Source: Ruegeria sp. 6PALISEP08 | GTDB lineage: Bacteria; Pseudomonadota; Alphaproteobacteria; Rhodobacterales; Rhodobacteraceae | Assembly: GCF_001238295.1 (NCBI RefSeq) | Contig: NZ_LGXZ01000010.1 | Span: 62,001-126,000 of the forward strand | Reading direction: 5' to 3' | Length of the DNA: 64,000 nucleotides | Shown here: positions 1 through 9,310 of the stretch, piece after piece | Position numbering within the stretch: the stretch's first letter is position 1 | How the letters are laid out: every line of letters starts with the position of its first letter | Translations under genes and position numbers: made by a program | Notes under the pieces: generated by a model | Seen by the model: the letters and a program-made list of their open reading frames with translations, nothing else | What the model was told of the DNA's origin: nothing | Databases searched by the model: none

Positions 1-2
1 TA

Positions 3-2741
3 CAGAACTGGATGGGACGGATTGGCGCGTCGATCGCAGCGCCCTTGTTCATGATCGTGGGGTGGGGCAGCTGGGGCATTGCGCTTGTTCTGATCGGGTG
101 GGGTTTGCGTTTCGCGGGCCACTTCGGTGAAGACCGGGCCATCGCACGGTTGATTTTTGCCCCGATCTGGATTGCCGTTGTCTCGGTCTACGCCGCGACC
201 CTTGTTCCCGATGCCGAATGGCGCGCAACCCACAGCTATGGGCTGGGCGGTTTGTTTGGCGACACTGTCATGGGAGCGTTGCTGACACTGTTGCCGATCT
301 CTTCACATTTTCTGGTCAAGCTAATGTCATTGGCCATGGCGGTCGGCATGATTGCGCTGGGCATTTTTGTTTTGGGCTTCACCAAAACGGACGTGAAACG
401 TGGTTTCCACGCCTTCCTGCTGGGCCTTGTGATGTCCTATGACATGCTGATGACCCTGATGGGGCGCGGTGCGGCGTCGGCGGCGCAAGCGGCACGGGAT
501 CGCCGAGCGCAGTGGGAAGAACGCAAACTTGCGCGTACTGAGGCGGAAGAGGCCATTTATGAAGACGATCTGGCCTACGCTGATCCAATCTTTGAAGCCC
601 CCGAGCTGGAAAGCCCGGAACCTGCGGTGAAAGGCGGACTGCTGTCGCGCATGCCGTCGCTTATCCGCCGCCCTGACCCTATGCCCGAACCTGAACTGGT
701 CGATCCTGAACCAATCGCGGGCTTTGATGAGATGCCGGGCGAGGATCGCATCCGGTCGAAAATCTCGGCCGCTGTACGCAATCGCAAAGTGGCGGCAGGT
801 GAGATGACGCCCGAGCCGGACCCGAACCTGCCTTTGACCAAAGGTCGAGGCCGCCGCCCTGGTCCGCTGATCCTGAATACAAGCCAGCCGGATGGTCTGC
901 CGATGGAGCCACCGGTGACGGCTGCGGGCTTGCCGTCCGAGCCTCCGGTTTCGGCGGATGTCACTGCAGAGTGGCAAGATCCCGCACCGACGGGATATGC
1001 GCCGGAGCCGATGCTGGATCATTATGCGTCTGAGCCGGAAGTAGACGACGCCCCGGTCTTCGAAGATGTTGAAGAGCCCGCACCGCAGCCGCGACCTGCA
1101 ATGAAAATCCCTGTGGCCGAACCGCGAAAACCCGTGGTTGCCCAACCCGTGCGCCGCACGCCGCAGCCATCCCGTCGGGCACAGGCCGAAGCGCAACCGG
1201 CGTTGTCGTTTGAGGACAAACATGCCGATTTCGAACTGCCTCCGCTGGGATTGTTGTCGAATCCGGCCAGCATTCAGCGCCATCATCTGAGTGATGAGGC
1301 GTTGGAAGAAAACGCGCGGATGCTGGAAAATGTTCTGGATGATTACGGCGTCAAAGGTGAGATCGTCAGCGTTCGCCCCGGTCCGGTTGTCACCATGTAC
1401 GAGTTGGAACCGGCTCCGGGTTTGAAAGCCAGCCGCGTGATTGGCCTGGCCGATGACATTGCGCGTTCGATGTCAGCGCTGTCGGCACGTGTTTCAACCC
1501 TGCCGGGACGCTCTGTCATCGGCATCGAGCTGCCCAACGAAAACCGCGAGATGGTGGTTCTGCGCGAAATTCTCGCCAGCCGTGACTTTGGCGATGGCAA
1601 CCATGCACTGCCTCTGGCACTGGGCAAGGATATTGGTGGCGAATCCGTTGTGGCGAACCTGGCCAAGATGCCTCACTTGCTGATCGCAGGGACCACCGGT
1701 TCCGGTAAATCGGTGGCGATCAACACGATGATTTTGTCATTGCTGTACAAGCTGACACCGGATGAATGCCGCCTTATCATGATCGATCCGAAGATGCTGG
1801 AACTTTCGGTTTATGACGGCATCCCGCACCTGCTCTCGCCTGTCGTCACCGACCCGAAAAAGGCGGTCGTCGCGCTGAAATGGGTCGTGGGTGAGATGGA
1901 AGACCGCTATCGCAAGATGTCCAAAATGGGTGTCCGCAATATAGCCGGTTACAACGGTCGCGTGAAAGACGCGCTGGCCAAGGGCGAGCTGTTCAGCCGC
2001 ACGGTACAGACCGGCTTTGACGATGAAACCGGCGAGCCAACCTTTGAGACCGAAGAATTCGCACCCGAAGCGATGCCCTATATCGTCGTGATCGTCGACG
2101 AAATGGCTGACCTGATGATGGTTGCAGGCAAGGAAATCGAAGCCTGCATCCAGCGTCTGGCACAGATGGCGCGGGCCTCGGGCATTCACCTGATCATGGC
2201 CACACAACGCCCTTCGGTCGACGTGATCACCGGTACAATCAAGGCCAACTTCCCGACGCGGATTTCATTCCAAGTGACCTCGAAAGTCGACAGCCGCACT
2301 ATCTTGGGTGAAATGGGCGCTGAACAGCTTCTGGGGCAGGGCGACATGCTCTATATGGCTGGCGGGGCCAAGATCACCCGCTGCCACGGGCCATTCGTCT
2401 CAGATGAAGAGGTCGAGGAAATCGTCAACCACCTGAAACAGTTTGGTCCGCCAGACTACGTGAACACGGTGCTGGACGGCCCGGCTGAGGACAAGGCTGA
2501 CAATATCGACGCTGTTCTGGGTCTGAGCACCGGCGGCAATACAAACGGAGAGGATGCCCTGTATGATCAGGCGGTGGCGATTGTGATCAAGGATCGCAAG
2601 TGTTCGACCTCTTACATTCAGCGAAAACTTGCCATTGGCTACAACAAAGCTGCGCGGCTGGTTGAGCAGATGGAAGACGAAGGCGTTGTTTCTGCGGCAA
2701 ATCACGTCGGTAAGCGGGAAATCCTCGTCCCCGAGCAGTAA
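3..2741 (+). CDS. ftsK: DNA translocase FtsK (5' truncated)
   Basis: FtsK is the membrane-anchored hexameric DNA pump that moves the chromosome terminus through the division septum and activates XerCD at dif. The frame stays open to the window edge (codons Q-N-W precede the first ATG at 12), so the true start lies upstream. Visible parts in order are the last hydrophobic segments of the N-terminal membrane domain (to about residue 150), a long Pro/Glu-rich linker (about 170-400), and the RecA-like motor. The motor has Walker A GTTGSGKS near residue 560 and Walker [10 protein letters not shown] near 695. A C-terminal winged-helix gamma domain (about 840-905) reads KOPS. The lolA gene follows 39 bases downstream on the same strand. 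The identification is very firm. Confidence 0.97.
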   Translation, partial: QNWMGRIGASIAAPLFMIVGWGSWGIALVLIGWGLRFAGHFGEDRAIARLIFAPIWIAVVSVYAATLVPDAEWRATHSYGLGGLFGDTVMGALLTLLPISSHFLVKLMSLAMAVGMIALGIFVLGFTKTDVKRGFHAFLLGLVMSYDMLMTLMGRGAASAAQAARDRRAQWEERKLARTEAEEAIYEDDLAYADPIFEAPELESPEPAVKGGLLSRMPSLIRRPDPMPEPELVDPEPIAGFDEMPGEDRIRSKISAAVRNRKVAAGEMTPEPDPNLPLTKGRGRRPGPLILNTSQPDGLPMEPPVTAAGLPSEPPVSADVTAEWQDPAPTGYAPEPMLDHYASEPEVDDAPVFEDVEEPAPQPRPAMKIPVAEPRKPVVAQPVRRTPQPSRRAQAEAQPALSFEDKHADFELPPLGLLSNPASIQRHHLSDEALEENARMLENVLDDYGVKGEIVSVRPGPVVTMYELEPAPGLKASRVIGLADDIARSMSALSARVSTLPGRSVIGIELPNENREMVVLREILASRDFGDGNHALPLALGKDIGGESVVANLAKMPHLLIAGTTGSGKSVAINTMILSLLYKLTPDECRLIMIDPKMLELSVYDGIPHLLSPVVTDPKKAVVALKWVVGEMEDRYRKMSKMGVRNIAGYNGRVKDALAKGELFSRTVQTGFDDETGEPTFETEEFAPEAMPYIVVIVDEMADLMMVAGKEIEACIQRLAQMARASGIHLIMATQRPSVDVITGTIKANFPTRISFQVTSKVDSRTILGEMGAEQLLGQGDMLYMAGGAKITRCHGPFVSDEEVEEIVNHLKQFGPPDYVNTVLDGPAEDKADNIDAVLGLSTGGNTNGEDALYDQAVAIVIKDRKCSTSYIQRKLAIGYNKAARLVEQMEDEGVVSAANHVGKREILVPEQ

Positions 2742-2780
2742 GATATTTAATAACAAGGGCAGAAGGCCTATCTGTACGGC

Positions 2781-3377
2781 ATGAAACAGATCGCTTTTGC
2801 CCTTGCTTTGACACTGGCCGCTCCTGCCGCATGGGCGGCGGATAAGCTGCCGCTTTCGCAGATTTCGAATTACCTGAACGGATTGAAAACGGTTGAGACG
2901 ACTTTCACGCAAGTGAACGATGACGGATCGTTGAGCACCGGTAAGCTGTGGATGCAGCGCCCGGGCAAGATGCGGTTCGAATATGACCCCCCCAATAGCG
3001 CAGTTGTTTTGGCACGTTCGGGCAGTGTTCAGATTTTCGATCCGAAATCCAACCAGCCCCCCGAGCAATACCCGCTGAAGCGTACGCCGCTGTCCATTGT
3101 ATTGGCGCGGAATGTGAACTTGGGTCAGGCCAATATGGTCGTAGGCCACAGCTTTGACGGCACAGCCACCGTGGTCACGGCACAAGACCCCAAGAACCCC
3201 GAGGCAGGTCGGATTGAGCTTATGTTTACGGACAACCCGGTCGAGCTGCGCAAATGGGTGATTCACGATAACGCTGGTGGGCAGACAAGCGTTCTGCTCG
3301 GTGCGCTGAATGAAGGTGGGCGCCTCGATCAGGGCTTGTTCTCGAACAGAAAGAGGGTCGGGTCAGGCAATCGCTGA
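2781..3377 (+). CDS. lolA: LolA-family outer-membrane lipoprotein carrier
   Basis: LolA is the periplasmic chaperone that takes lipoproteins released by LolCDE across to the outer membrane. The 198-residue product starts with a clear Sec signal peptide (Lys-2, hydrophobic core, cleavage after AWAA near residue 20). The mature part has the LolA pattern: a stretch around 'VETTFTQVNDDGSLSTGKLW', then 'RPGKMRFEYDPP', then 'PLSIVLARN'. It lies 39 bases after ftsK, an order common in Rhodobacteraceae, so the two are probably cotranscribed. Assignment is from motif recognition; LolB-like relatives are a remote alternative. Confidence 0.9.
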   Translation: MKQIAFALALTLAAPAAWAADKLPLSQISNYLNGLKTVETTFTQVNDDGSLSTGKLWMQRPGKMRFEYDPPNSAVVLARSGSVQIFDPKSNQPPEQYPLKRTPLSIVLARNVNLGQANMVVGHSFDGTATVVTAQDPKNPEAGRIELMFTDNPVELRKWVIHDNAGGQTSVLLGALNEGGRLDQGLFSNRKRVGSGNR

Positions 3378-3391
3378 CCCGCCCGAATGTG

Positions 3392-3973
3392 TCAGTATCG
3401 GCAGTTCGCCAACTGCGCTTGGTACAACTGCGCGCGCGCGTCCACGTCATTGGCTACGTTCAATAACCAGGATTTGCTGTTGTAGCTGCCACGCGCGTAT
3501 CCCGTATGGCCTTCATGATAGGCTAGGTATTGATTGCGCGTATCTGCCGGGTGGATGCCGTTACGTTCGTTGCTTTTATTCATGTACCAGCCGATGAAGT
3601 CTGATGCGTCGCGGATACGATCCCGCTTGGCCCGGCGTTTTCCGGTTTCACGCTGGTATTGCTCCCACGTACCATCAAGCGCCTGACCGTAGCCGTAAGC
3701 GCTGCTTTGACGACCCATCGGGATGACGCCCAAAACGTATCTATGCGGGGTGCGCGCATCATGGCGATAGCGGCTTTCCTGATAGATCGTGGCCATCTGA
3801 ACGTGAACGGGAACGCCCCATTTGCGTTCGGTGTTTTTGAAGGCCTTGATGTAGTCAGGCTTTTCACGCGCAATGCTGCACGCGTCGTTCAATCTGCTGG
3901 GCGGCTGTTTGGAGCCACCCCCACAGGATGCCAGAAGCAGCACCCCGAAGAGTACGATAAGAATTCTGCTCAT
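3392..3973 (-). CDS. Small lytic transglycosylase (SLT-domain) lipoprotein
   Basis: A 193-residue predicted peptidoglycan lytic transglycosylase. I start it at the ATG at 3973 because it opens a lipoprotein signal: hydrophobic core then lipobox LLASC with Cys17. A 52-codon upstream extension of the frame lacks any signal features. The catalytic Glu of the SLT fold is visible in 'ATIYQESRYR'. It is followed by 'SAYGYGQALDGTWEQY', where lytic transglycosylases usually have GLMQ, and by an 'AYHEG' segment in place of the usual YNAG. These substitutions mark a divergent subfamily. It converges on lolA and lies 62 bases downstream of the AEC transporter gene on the same strand. Confidence 0.82.
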   Translation of the reverse strand: MSRILIVLFGVLLLASCGGGSKQPPSRLNDACSIAREKPDYIKAFKNTERKWGVPVHVQMATIYQESRYRHDARTPHRYVLGVIPMGRQSSAYGYGQALDGTWEQYQRETGKRRAKRDRIRDASDFIGWYMNKSNERNGIHPADTRNQYLAYHEGHTGYARGSYNSKSWLLNVANDVDARAQLYQAQLANCRY

Positions 3974-4034
3974 GTGCCTCGTGCCTTTTTTGAGGCATTC
4001 TAACGCAGATTGAGTAATTATGAAATCACAATCG

Positions 4035-4916
4035 TTATAAAACGATAGCCAGAATAAGCGGTAACGCTGCGACGGAAAGCACGGTGGATACCATGACCAT
4101 GCCAGCGACTGCATCGGAATCGGCCCCAAACCGTTCTGCCAACAGGTAAGAGGTTACCGCAACCGGCGTACAGATCTGCAATATCAGAACGCCAAAAGCG
4201 ATGGTGTCCAGATCAAACAGCACCCCGATACCCCATCCCAAAGCAAAACACACGGTCAGCTTCAACGCTGACAGCCAGATCGCTTGCCCCAGGCTACGTG
4301 ACGTCAGGCGGGCGATTGCCACGCCGACAGTGACCAGCATCAGTGGGACGGCCATTTGCCCCAAGAGCTCCAATGTGTTTGTCAGGAATTTAGGTGTTTG
4401 CCAGCCTTGCCAAAGAAAAATTGCACCAAGGATCGTAGCCCAAGCCATCGGCTGGCGCACAACCTGGCCCCATGCACCTTTTCCTGCGACCAGATAAATC
4501 CCATAGGTGAAGGAAAACAGTGCAGTTACAGACAGAAAGATAACTGCATAGCCCAAGCCGATTTGACCAAAGGCAAAAATGCACAACGGCAGGCCGAGGT
4601 TGCCGGTATTACCGAAAATCAAAGGTGACAGGTAAGTTCTCTGATCCAGTTTCAAGCCGCGAACGATCAGCCAGAACACCAACGCCAGCAAAAGATTTGC
4701 AAGCAAGGTCGCCATTGTGAAGCGCGAAAGATCTCCGCCCGGGATTTCGGTTTGCATTAGGGCAACAAAGATCAGGCTGGGCATTGCCAGGGTTGTCGCA
4801 AAGCGGGTGACGAACTGCAGGCGATACTCGAACCCCAGTTTGACCCAGGCAAAACCAATCCCCGCCAACAAAAAGACCGGCGCTACGATTTCGAACACTG
4901 TCAGTATTAGGTTCAC
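4035..4916 (-). CDS. AEC-family transporter (auxin-efflux-carrier fold)
   Basis: A 293-residue inner-membrane protein with about ten hydrophobic segments, as in AEC permeases, which export small organic acids or amino-acid derivatives. The family-typical elements include an N-terminal 'VFLLAGIGFAWVKLG', the central 'GNTGNLGLPLC' motif, and a C-terminal 'CTPVAVTSYLLAERFG'. Translation appears to start at a GTG (4916) with a GGGA-type ribosome-binding site just upstream. It is transcribed away from hspQ. The substrate cannot be inferred from sequence. Confidence 0.88.
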   Translation of the reverse strand: MNLILTVFEIVAPVFLLAGIGFAWVKLGFEYRLQFVTRFATTLAMPSLIFVALMQTEIPGGDLSRFTMATLLANLLLALVFWLIVRGLKLDQRTYLSPLIFGNTGNLGLPLCIFAFGQIGLGYAVIFLSVTALFSFTYGIYLVAGKGAWGQVVRQPMAWATILGAIFLWQGWQTPKFLTNTLELLGQMAVPLMLVTVGVAIARLTSRSLGQAIWLSALKLTVCFALGWGIGVLFDLDTIAFGVLILQICTPVAVTSYLLAERFGADSDAVAGMVMVSTVLSVAALPLILAIVL

Positions 4917-4996
4917 AGACTGTTTCCCTGAGTTTCACATCAATGATTGGCTTTTCGGGCCAGAAACGGGTAGTAAATGCTCTGGGGGCTGAAACA

Positions 4997-5323
4997 ATGC
5001 TAAAGACACGTGCAAAATACGGCTTAGGCCAGGTGGTTCGTCACAAAAAACATCCTTTCCGAGGGGTAATTTTTGACGTGGATCCAGAATTTTCAAATAC
5101 CGAGGAATGGTATCAGGCCATCCCTGAAGACAGCCGTCCACGGAAAGAGCAGCCATTTTATCACCTGTTGGCTGAGAACGACCAATCCTTCTATGTTGCT
5201 TATGTTTCAGAACAAAATCTGGTTGCCGACTATTCCGGAGAGCCGGTCGAGCACCCGGATATCCCCAATATGTTTGGTCCGTTCGAAGACGGCGCATACC
5301 CCCTGCATTTCCACCTGAACTAA
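4997..5323 (+). CDS. hspQ: Heat shock protein HspQ
   Basis: A 108-residue HspQ/YccV-type protein, a hemimethylated-DNA-binding domain family member. In enterobacteria HspQ is an adaptor and specificity factor for Lon protease. The signature is visible as 'AKYGLGQVVRHKKHPFRGVIFDVDPEF', a conserved 'PFYHLLAEN' and 'YVSEQNLV'. The ATG at 4997 is preceded by a GGGGG stretch and matches the usual family N-terminus; in-frame codons further upstream look like leader. It is monocistronic, with ggt converging downstream. Confidence 0.92.
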   Translation: MLKTRAKYGLGQVVRHKKHPFRGVIFDVDPEFSNTEEWYQAIPEDSRPRKEQPFYHLLAENDQSFYVAYVSEQNLVADYSGEPVEHPDIPNMFGPFEDGAYPLHFHLN

Positions 5324-5358
5324 AGTTACCTGCCACCTCGGTGGCGGTTGTGCGCCTG

Positions 5359-6936
5359 TTAGTATCCAAGGGCGCAGCCGTCCTTACGCGGGTCGCTGGC
5401 ACCTTCCAAAATACCGTCTTCCCGGATTCGGATCGCTTGTGCACCCCCTAGTGGCGTTTCGGGTGTTTCGACAGTGTGTCCAATTTCTGTCAATTGTTTC
5501 AGCACCTCTTCTGGGTAGCCACGTTCCAGCTTCAGAACAGATCCGTCGAAGAATGCGCGGGGGGCATTGATGGTCTCTTGCAGTTCAAGGCCGAAATCTC
5601 TGAGATTGGACACAAATCGCGCGTGGCCAGTTGGTTGATACGCTCCGCCCATCACGCCAAAGGGCATCATGACGCGGTCGTTTTCGGTAAGCATCCCCGG
5701 AATAATCGTGTGCATCGGACGCTTGCCGCCGCCCAGTTCGTTTGGGTGGCCCGGCTCCAGCGTGAATCCAGCGCCTCTGTTCTGAAGCAAGATGCCATAC
5801 TTTTCTGATGCGATGCCCGATCCAAAGCTGTGAAAGATCGAGTAGATCAGCGACACGGCCATCCGATCGCGGTCAACGACGGTGATATAGACAGTGTCCT
5901 TGTGAATGGCTTCGGTCAAAGGCGCCGCCGCAGGTATTGCACGTTTGGGATCAATGAGCGCGGCCAGCTTGGCGGCGAGCTCAGGGTCAAGAAAGCGCTC
6001 TGCTCTGGCCATATGGTCTGGATCTGCGATGAACCTGTTGCGTGCATCATAGGCCAGTTTGGTCGCCTCTGCCTCGATGTGAATCCGGTCTGCTCCGAAT
6101 GGATCCATGCGGGTCAGATCAAAGTGTTTCAGGATATTCAGCAGCAAAATCGCAGTCGCGCCTTGGCCGTTTGGCGGATGTTCCACCAGATCGACGCCTT
6201 TGTATTCTCCGCGCATGGGCTGAGCGTCGCTACATCCCGCGTTTTGAAAGTCCTCAGCGGTGTGGACGCCGCCGCGAGCGGACAAGGCTGCGATCATGTC
6301 CTCGGCAATGTCGCCCGAATAAAACGCGCCGCGACCTTCGCTTGCGATCCGACGCAATACTTCGGCTTGACCTGGCGCGCGAAAGATCTGTCCGACCGAA
6401 GGGGCTTGCCCGTCGATCAGATAGTGGTCGCGCGCCGAACCTTGCAATGTTTCCGCCCCAATTCTCCAGTCAAACGAAACTCGGGGCGCAACGGGAACAC
6501 CCGCTTCCGCGTAGTGAATTGCAGGGGTCAGGATCGCGTCCAACCCCAAACGCCCTTCAGTCTCTGCAAGATGGCAGAACGCGTCCACAGCGCCGGGAAT
6601 TGTCACGGCATCCGCCCCGTTCAAGGGCACAGATGAAAGGCCCTGATCGCGCAAAAGCTGTGCCTGAGCTGCAGCTGGCGATCGGCCTGAACCGTTCAAG
6701 GCTCGGATTCGGCTTTCCCCAGCCCGGTTGAACAGAACAAAGCAATCGCCGCCCAGCCCGGTCATCTGCGGCTCGCAAATTCCCAGCAGGACCGCTCCGG
6801 CAATAGCGGCGTCCATTGCGTTGCCGCCCTGTTCCAGAGTGTCGATCGCTACTTTAGCTGCAAGCGGGTGAGATGTTGCACACATCCCGTGCGTCGCAAA
6901 AACTTCTGACCGGCCTGGTTTATGCAGATCCCTCAT
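5359..6936 (-). CDS. ggt: Gamma-glutamyltransferase family protein
   Basis: An Ntn-hydrolase of the gamma-glutamyltransferase family (525 residues). These enzymes cleave gamma-glutamyl amides such as glutathione and self-process before a nucleophilic Thr. The predicted nucleophile is Thr348 in 'KDTVYITVVD', which would free the small subunit. Downstream the family elements 'GAGFTLEPGHPNELGGGKRPMHT' and 'GVMGGAYQPTGHARF' are present. The N-terminus (MRDLHKPGRSEVF) has no signal peptide, so the product is probably cytoplasmic, unlike the classical periplasmic enzyme. The ATG at 6936 has a GGGAG-type ribosome-binding site. A long inverted repeat lies in the 5' region (7014-7060). Confidence 0.9.
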   Translation of the reverse strand: MRDLHKPGRSEVFATHGMCATSHPLAAKVAIDTLEQGGNAMDAAIAGAVLLGICEPQMTGLGGDCFVLFNRAGESRIRALNGSGRSPAAAQAQLLRDQGLSSVPLNGADAVTIPGAVDAFCHLAETEGRLGLDAILTPAIHYAEAGVPVAPRVSFDWRIGAETLQGSARDHYLIDGQAPSVGQIFRAPGQAEVLRRIASEGRGAFYSGDIAEDMIAALSARGGVHTAEDFQNAGCSDAQPMRGEYKGVDLVEHPPNGQGATAILLLNILKHFDLTRMDPFGADRIHIEAEATKLAYDARNRFIADPDHMARAERFLDPELAAKLAALIDPKRAIPAAAPLTEAIHKDTVYITVVDRDRMAVSLIYSIFHSFGSGIASEKYGILLQNRGAGFTLEPGHPNELGGGKRPMHTIIPGMLTENDRVMMPFGVMGGAYQPTGHARFVSNLRDFGLELQETINAPRAFFDGSVLKLERGYPEEVLKQLTEIGHTVETPETPLGGAQAIRIREDGILEGASDPRKDGCALGY

Positions 6937-7013
6937 GGTGTGCTCTTTCTCCCTGAAACAAGGGAAAGCTATTCACTGATCCAGGATTGTCCAGAGATTT
7001 CAGGAGAGAAGTT

Positions 7014-7060
7014 CCTCGGCGCCTTTCACTGGGTGGGGGCTGTGATAAGTGGCGCCGAGG
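7014..7060. repeat. Inverted repeat, 10-bp perfect arms
   Basis: CCTCGGCGCC (7014-7023) is exactly complementary to GGCGCCGAGG (7051-7060) with a 27-base loop; one bulge would extend the arms. It lies after the STAS/kinase pair and about 78 bases before the ggt start codon on the minus strand. It could be a terminator-like stem without a T tract or a leader structure of ggt. Confidence 0.5.
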
Positions 7061-7141
7061 GAAGCTATCTGAGCTACGAGTCACTGTATGGCGGTTGTTT
7101 GCGGCGCGACAATGTTTCGAAAATGGCGTTATTGTGACCAG

Positions 7142-7606
7142 TTATGCCCGATTAGGCGCATTGCCGAAGTTAAACCGCAGGGAAAGCCGATTGCACCCAT
7201 CCCGGCGCTCATACCGGATGTCACTGGTGAGCTGATGAATCAGGAACCAGCCAAACCCCCCTTCCGGTAGGTCTTGCGTGGTTTCCCCCAGCGGTGCAGG
7301 CGTTCCGTCCGGCATCCGAAAACCGGGCAGCGGATGGCCGGTATCCGAGATCAGGATGTCCAGCCTATCCCGGTCCAGTCGGCAAGTGACCTGAACATTG
7401 GCCGGTGCAATGCCATTGTATGCGTGTTCCACCACGTTGTTGATTGCTTCGGCCAATGCAATCTTCACATCGTCCGATTTATGAGGCGGCAAGCCATGAT
7501 TCGCCAGACCACTGCTAAGCCGCGCGATACCTGCGCTGGCTTCTGTGTCCGTCGCGTGGAAGCTTAGCTCCAGGCAGGTCTTGTTACAAATTGGCTCCAC
7601 GCCCAT
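7142..7606 (-). CDS. Anti-sigma-factor-type serine kinase (RsbW/SpoIIAB-like ATPase)
   Basis: A 154-residue HATPase_c_2 protein of the RsbW/SpoIIAB type. Such kinases phosphorylate STAS antagonists and sequester sigma factors or other partners. The N box is visible as 'ALAEAINNVVEHAYNG', followed by the G1 box 'DILISDTGHPLP' and a late 'GGFGWFLIHQLTSDI' that forms the ATP lid and G2 region. It follows the STAS gene by 15 bases on the same strand, a typical partner-switch pair. No PP2C phosphatase or sigma factor gene is nearby, so the target is unknown. Confidence 0.88.
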   Translation of the reverse strand: MGVEPICNKTCLELSFHATDTEASAGIARLSSGLANHGLPPHKSDDVKIALAEAINNVVEHAYNGIAPANVQVTCRLDRDRLDILISDTGHPLPGFRMPDGTPAPLGETTQDLPEGGFGWFLIHQLTSDIRYERRDGCNRLSLRFNFGNAPNRA

Positions 7607-7621
7607 TCACTCCTGCCTAGG

Positions 7622-7960
7622 TTACGCATCTGGCGCGGACAGCGCGTCGTCCAGTGTTGAAAACAACCGGAAAACAGTATCCATGCGCGTCAGGCGAAAA
7701 ACTTTCTCGACCACTGGCTGCGGCCCGGCCAGATCCAGTTGCCGGTCTTTGCCCAGCTGCTTCATCGACGCCACAATGGCACCCAGACCGCTGGAATCGA
7801 TGAACTGAACGCCGGACAGATCCAGCACAACCCGATCTGCGCTGGTCTCGGTTTCCGAGCGCATGTCTTCCTTGAACTGAATGGCCATTGCGGCATCGAT
7901 CCGGTCGGAATGAACGGTGATTATCTGTGTTGCGCCGTTTGACGCGCTGGTCAGCCCCAT
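7622..7960 (-). CDS. STAS-domain anti-anti-sigma factor
   Basis: A 112-residue single STAS domain like SpoIIAA/RsbV. The phosphorylatable site is 'GVQFIDSSGLGAIV', where the second Ser of the DSSG motif is the usual acceptor. I choose the ATG at 7960 over the TTG at 7978 because GGAGG sits 11 bases before the ATG and would lie inside the longer version. It is first in a two-gene unit with the kinase and divergent from the thiolase gene. Confidence 0.9.
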   Translation of the reverse strand: MGLTSASNGATQIITVHSDRIDAAMAIQFKEDMRSETETSADRVVLDLSGVQFIDSSGLGAIVASMKQLGKDRQLDLAGPQPVVEKVFRLTRMDTVFRLFSTLDDALSAPDA

Positions 7961-8063
7961 GGTTTGGGCACCCTCCAAACTGAAAAATGAGTCGTAGAAA
8001 TACGCTAGACGCCAATTCTTACCATTCGGTATTCAAGAACCGAAAAGCAGGAGGAAAACCCGG

Positions 8064-9236
8064 ATGAAAGATGTTGTGATTGCAGGGGCCGCCAGAACGC
8101 CAATGGGTGGTTTTCAAGGCATGTTCGATGGGGTTGCGGCAGCCGACCTTGGGGGGGACGCGATCCGGGCGGCGTTAAGCCAAGCAGGGGCACAATCAGT
8201 TGATGAAGTTCTGATGGGATGTGTTTTGCCAGCGGGGCAGGGCCAGGCCCCCGCGCGGCAGGCAGGTTTTGCCGCTGGTTTGGGCGAAGAGGTCCCGGCA
8301 ACAACGCTGAACAAGATGTGCGGCTCGGGCATGAAAGCGGCAATGGTTGCCTTTGACCAGATTGCCTTGGGCCATGCGGATACAATGATTGCAGGCGGAA
8401 TGGAGAGTATGACGAATGCCCCCTACCTGCTGCCCAAGATGCGCGGTGGTGCCCGCATTGGCCACGGTCAGGTGGTCGATCATATGTTCCTGGACGGGCT
8501 CGAAGACGCCTATGACAAAGGCCGTCTAATGGGCACTTTTGCTGAGGATTGTGCCGAAGCCTATCAGTTCACCCGCGAAGCGCAGGATGAGTATGCGCTG
8601 CAGTCTCTGTCGAACGCCCTGACCGCACAGGAAAACGGTGCATTTGATCGGGAAATTGCTCCGGTCACAGTTCGTACTCGAAAGGGTGAGGTTGTGCACG
8701 ACACCGATGAGCAACCAAATTCTGCCCGCCCTGATAAAATTCCTACGCTGAAACCCGCGTTTCGCAAGGACGGAACAGTGACGGCCGCCAACTCCTCTTC
8801 GATTTCGGACGGGGCCGCGGCGCTTGTTCTGGCTTCGGCCGAGGCGGCCGAAGCGCAAGGGCTGGCGGTGCGTGCCCGTGTTTTGGGTCACGCCAGTCAC
8901 GCCCAGGCACCCGGGCTGTTTACCACTGCGCCGGTTCCGGCCGCACAGAAACTCTTGTCCCGCATCGGCTGGAGCAAGGAGGATGTTGACCTGTGGGAAG
9001 TCAACGAAGCCTTCGCGGTTGTGCCGATGGCGTTCATGTATGAAATGGGATTGCCGCGCGACAAAGTGAACGTGAATGGCGGCGCCTGTGCGCTGGGTCA
9101 TCCTATCGGTGCCTCGGGCGCGCGCATCATGGTTACATTGCTGAACGCATTGGAGAAGCGAGACCTCAAACGAGGAGTTGCGGCCATCTGCATCGGCGGC
9201 GGCGAAGGCACCGCGATTGCAATCGAACGCGTTTGA
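8064..9236 (+). CDS. Acetyl-CoA acetyltransferase (thiolase)
   Basis: A 390-residue thiolase that condenses or cleaves acyl-CoAs; in this group it serves acetoacetyl-CoA or polyhydroxyalkanoate metabolism. The nucleophilic Cys86 is in 'LNKMCGSGMKA'. The His of 'GGACALGHPIGASGAR' and the C-terminal Cys of 'AICIGGGEG' complete the catalytic set. The start codon has a strong AGGAGG ribosome-binding site. No PHA synthase is next to it, so the choice between PhaA/AtoB and a degradative role is open. Confidence 0.93.
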   Translation: MKDVVIAGAARTPMGGFQGMFDGVAAADLGGDAIRAALSQAGAQSVDEVLMGCVLPAGQGQAPARQAGFAAGLGEEVPATTLNKMCGSGMKAAMVAFDQIALGHADTMIAGGMESMTNAPYLLPKMRGGARIGHGQVVDHMFLDGLEDAYDKGRLMGTFAEDCAEAYQFTREAQDEYALQSLSNALTAQENGAFDREIAPVTVRTRKGEVVHDTDEQPNSARPDKIPTLKPAFRKDGTVTAANSSSISDGAAALVLASAEAAEAQGLAVRARVLGHASHAQAPGLFTTAPVPAAQKLLSRIGWSKEDVDLWEVNEAFAVVPMAFMYEMGLPRDKVNVNGGACALGHPIGASGARIMVTLLNALEKRDLKRGVAAICIGGGEGTAIAIERV

Positions 9237-9239
9237 CCC

Positions 9240-9290
9240 TTCATCTTTTTCCAAATACTTCGGGGTGCGGGGGGGGAGCGCCCCCGCGCA
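9240..9290 (+). repeat. Intergenic repeat element, copy 1 (degenerate)
   Basis: 'TTCATCTTTTTCCAAATACTTCGGGG' followed by a GC hairpin (GGGGG-AGCG-CCCCC region). It resembles the better-conserved copies at 31901 and 33608, which share a TTCATCTGGC(C/A)AAAAATATCTCGGGGG core followed by a GC hairpin. It directly follows the thiolase stop codon and may act as a terminator. Confidence 0.5.
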
Positions 9291-9310
9291 GTCCCAATGG
9301 ATAAGAACCA

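Noticed and set aside
327-1286. 319-codon minus-strand frame inside ftsK
   Set aside because: It is Arg/His-rich antisense of the FtsK linker, with no signal for translation.
2400-3266. 288-codon minus-strand frame across ftsK and lolA
   Set aside because: It spans two convincing plus-strand genes and has no recognisable domain.
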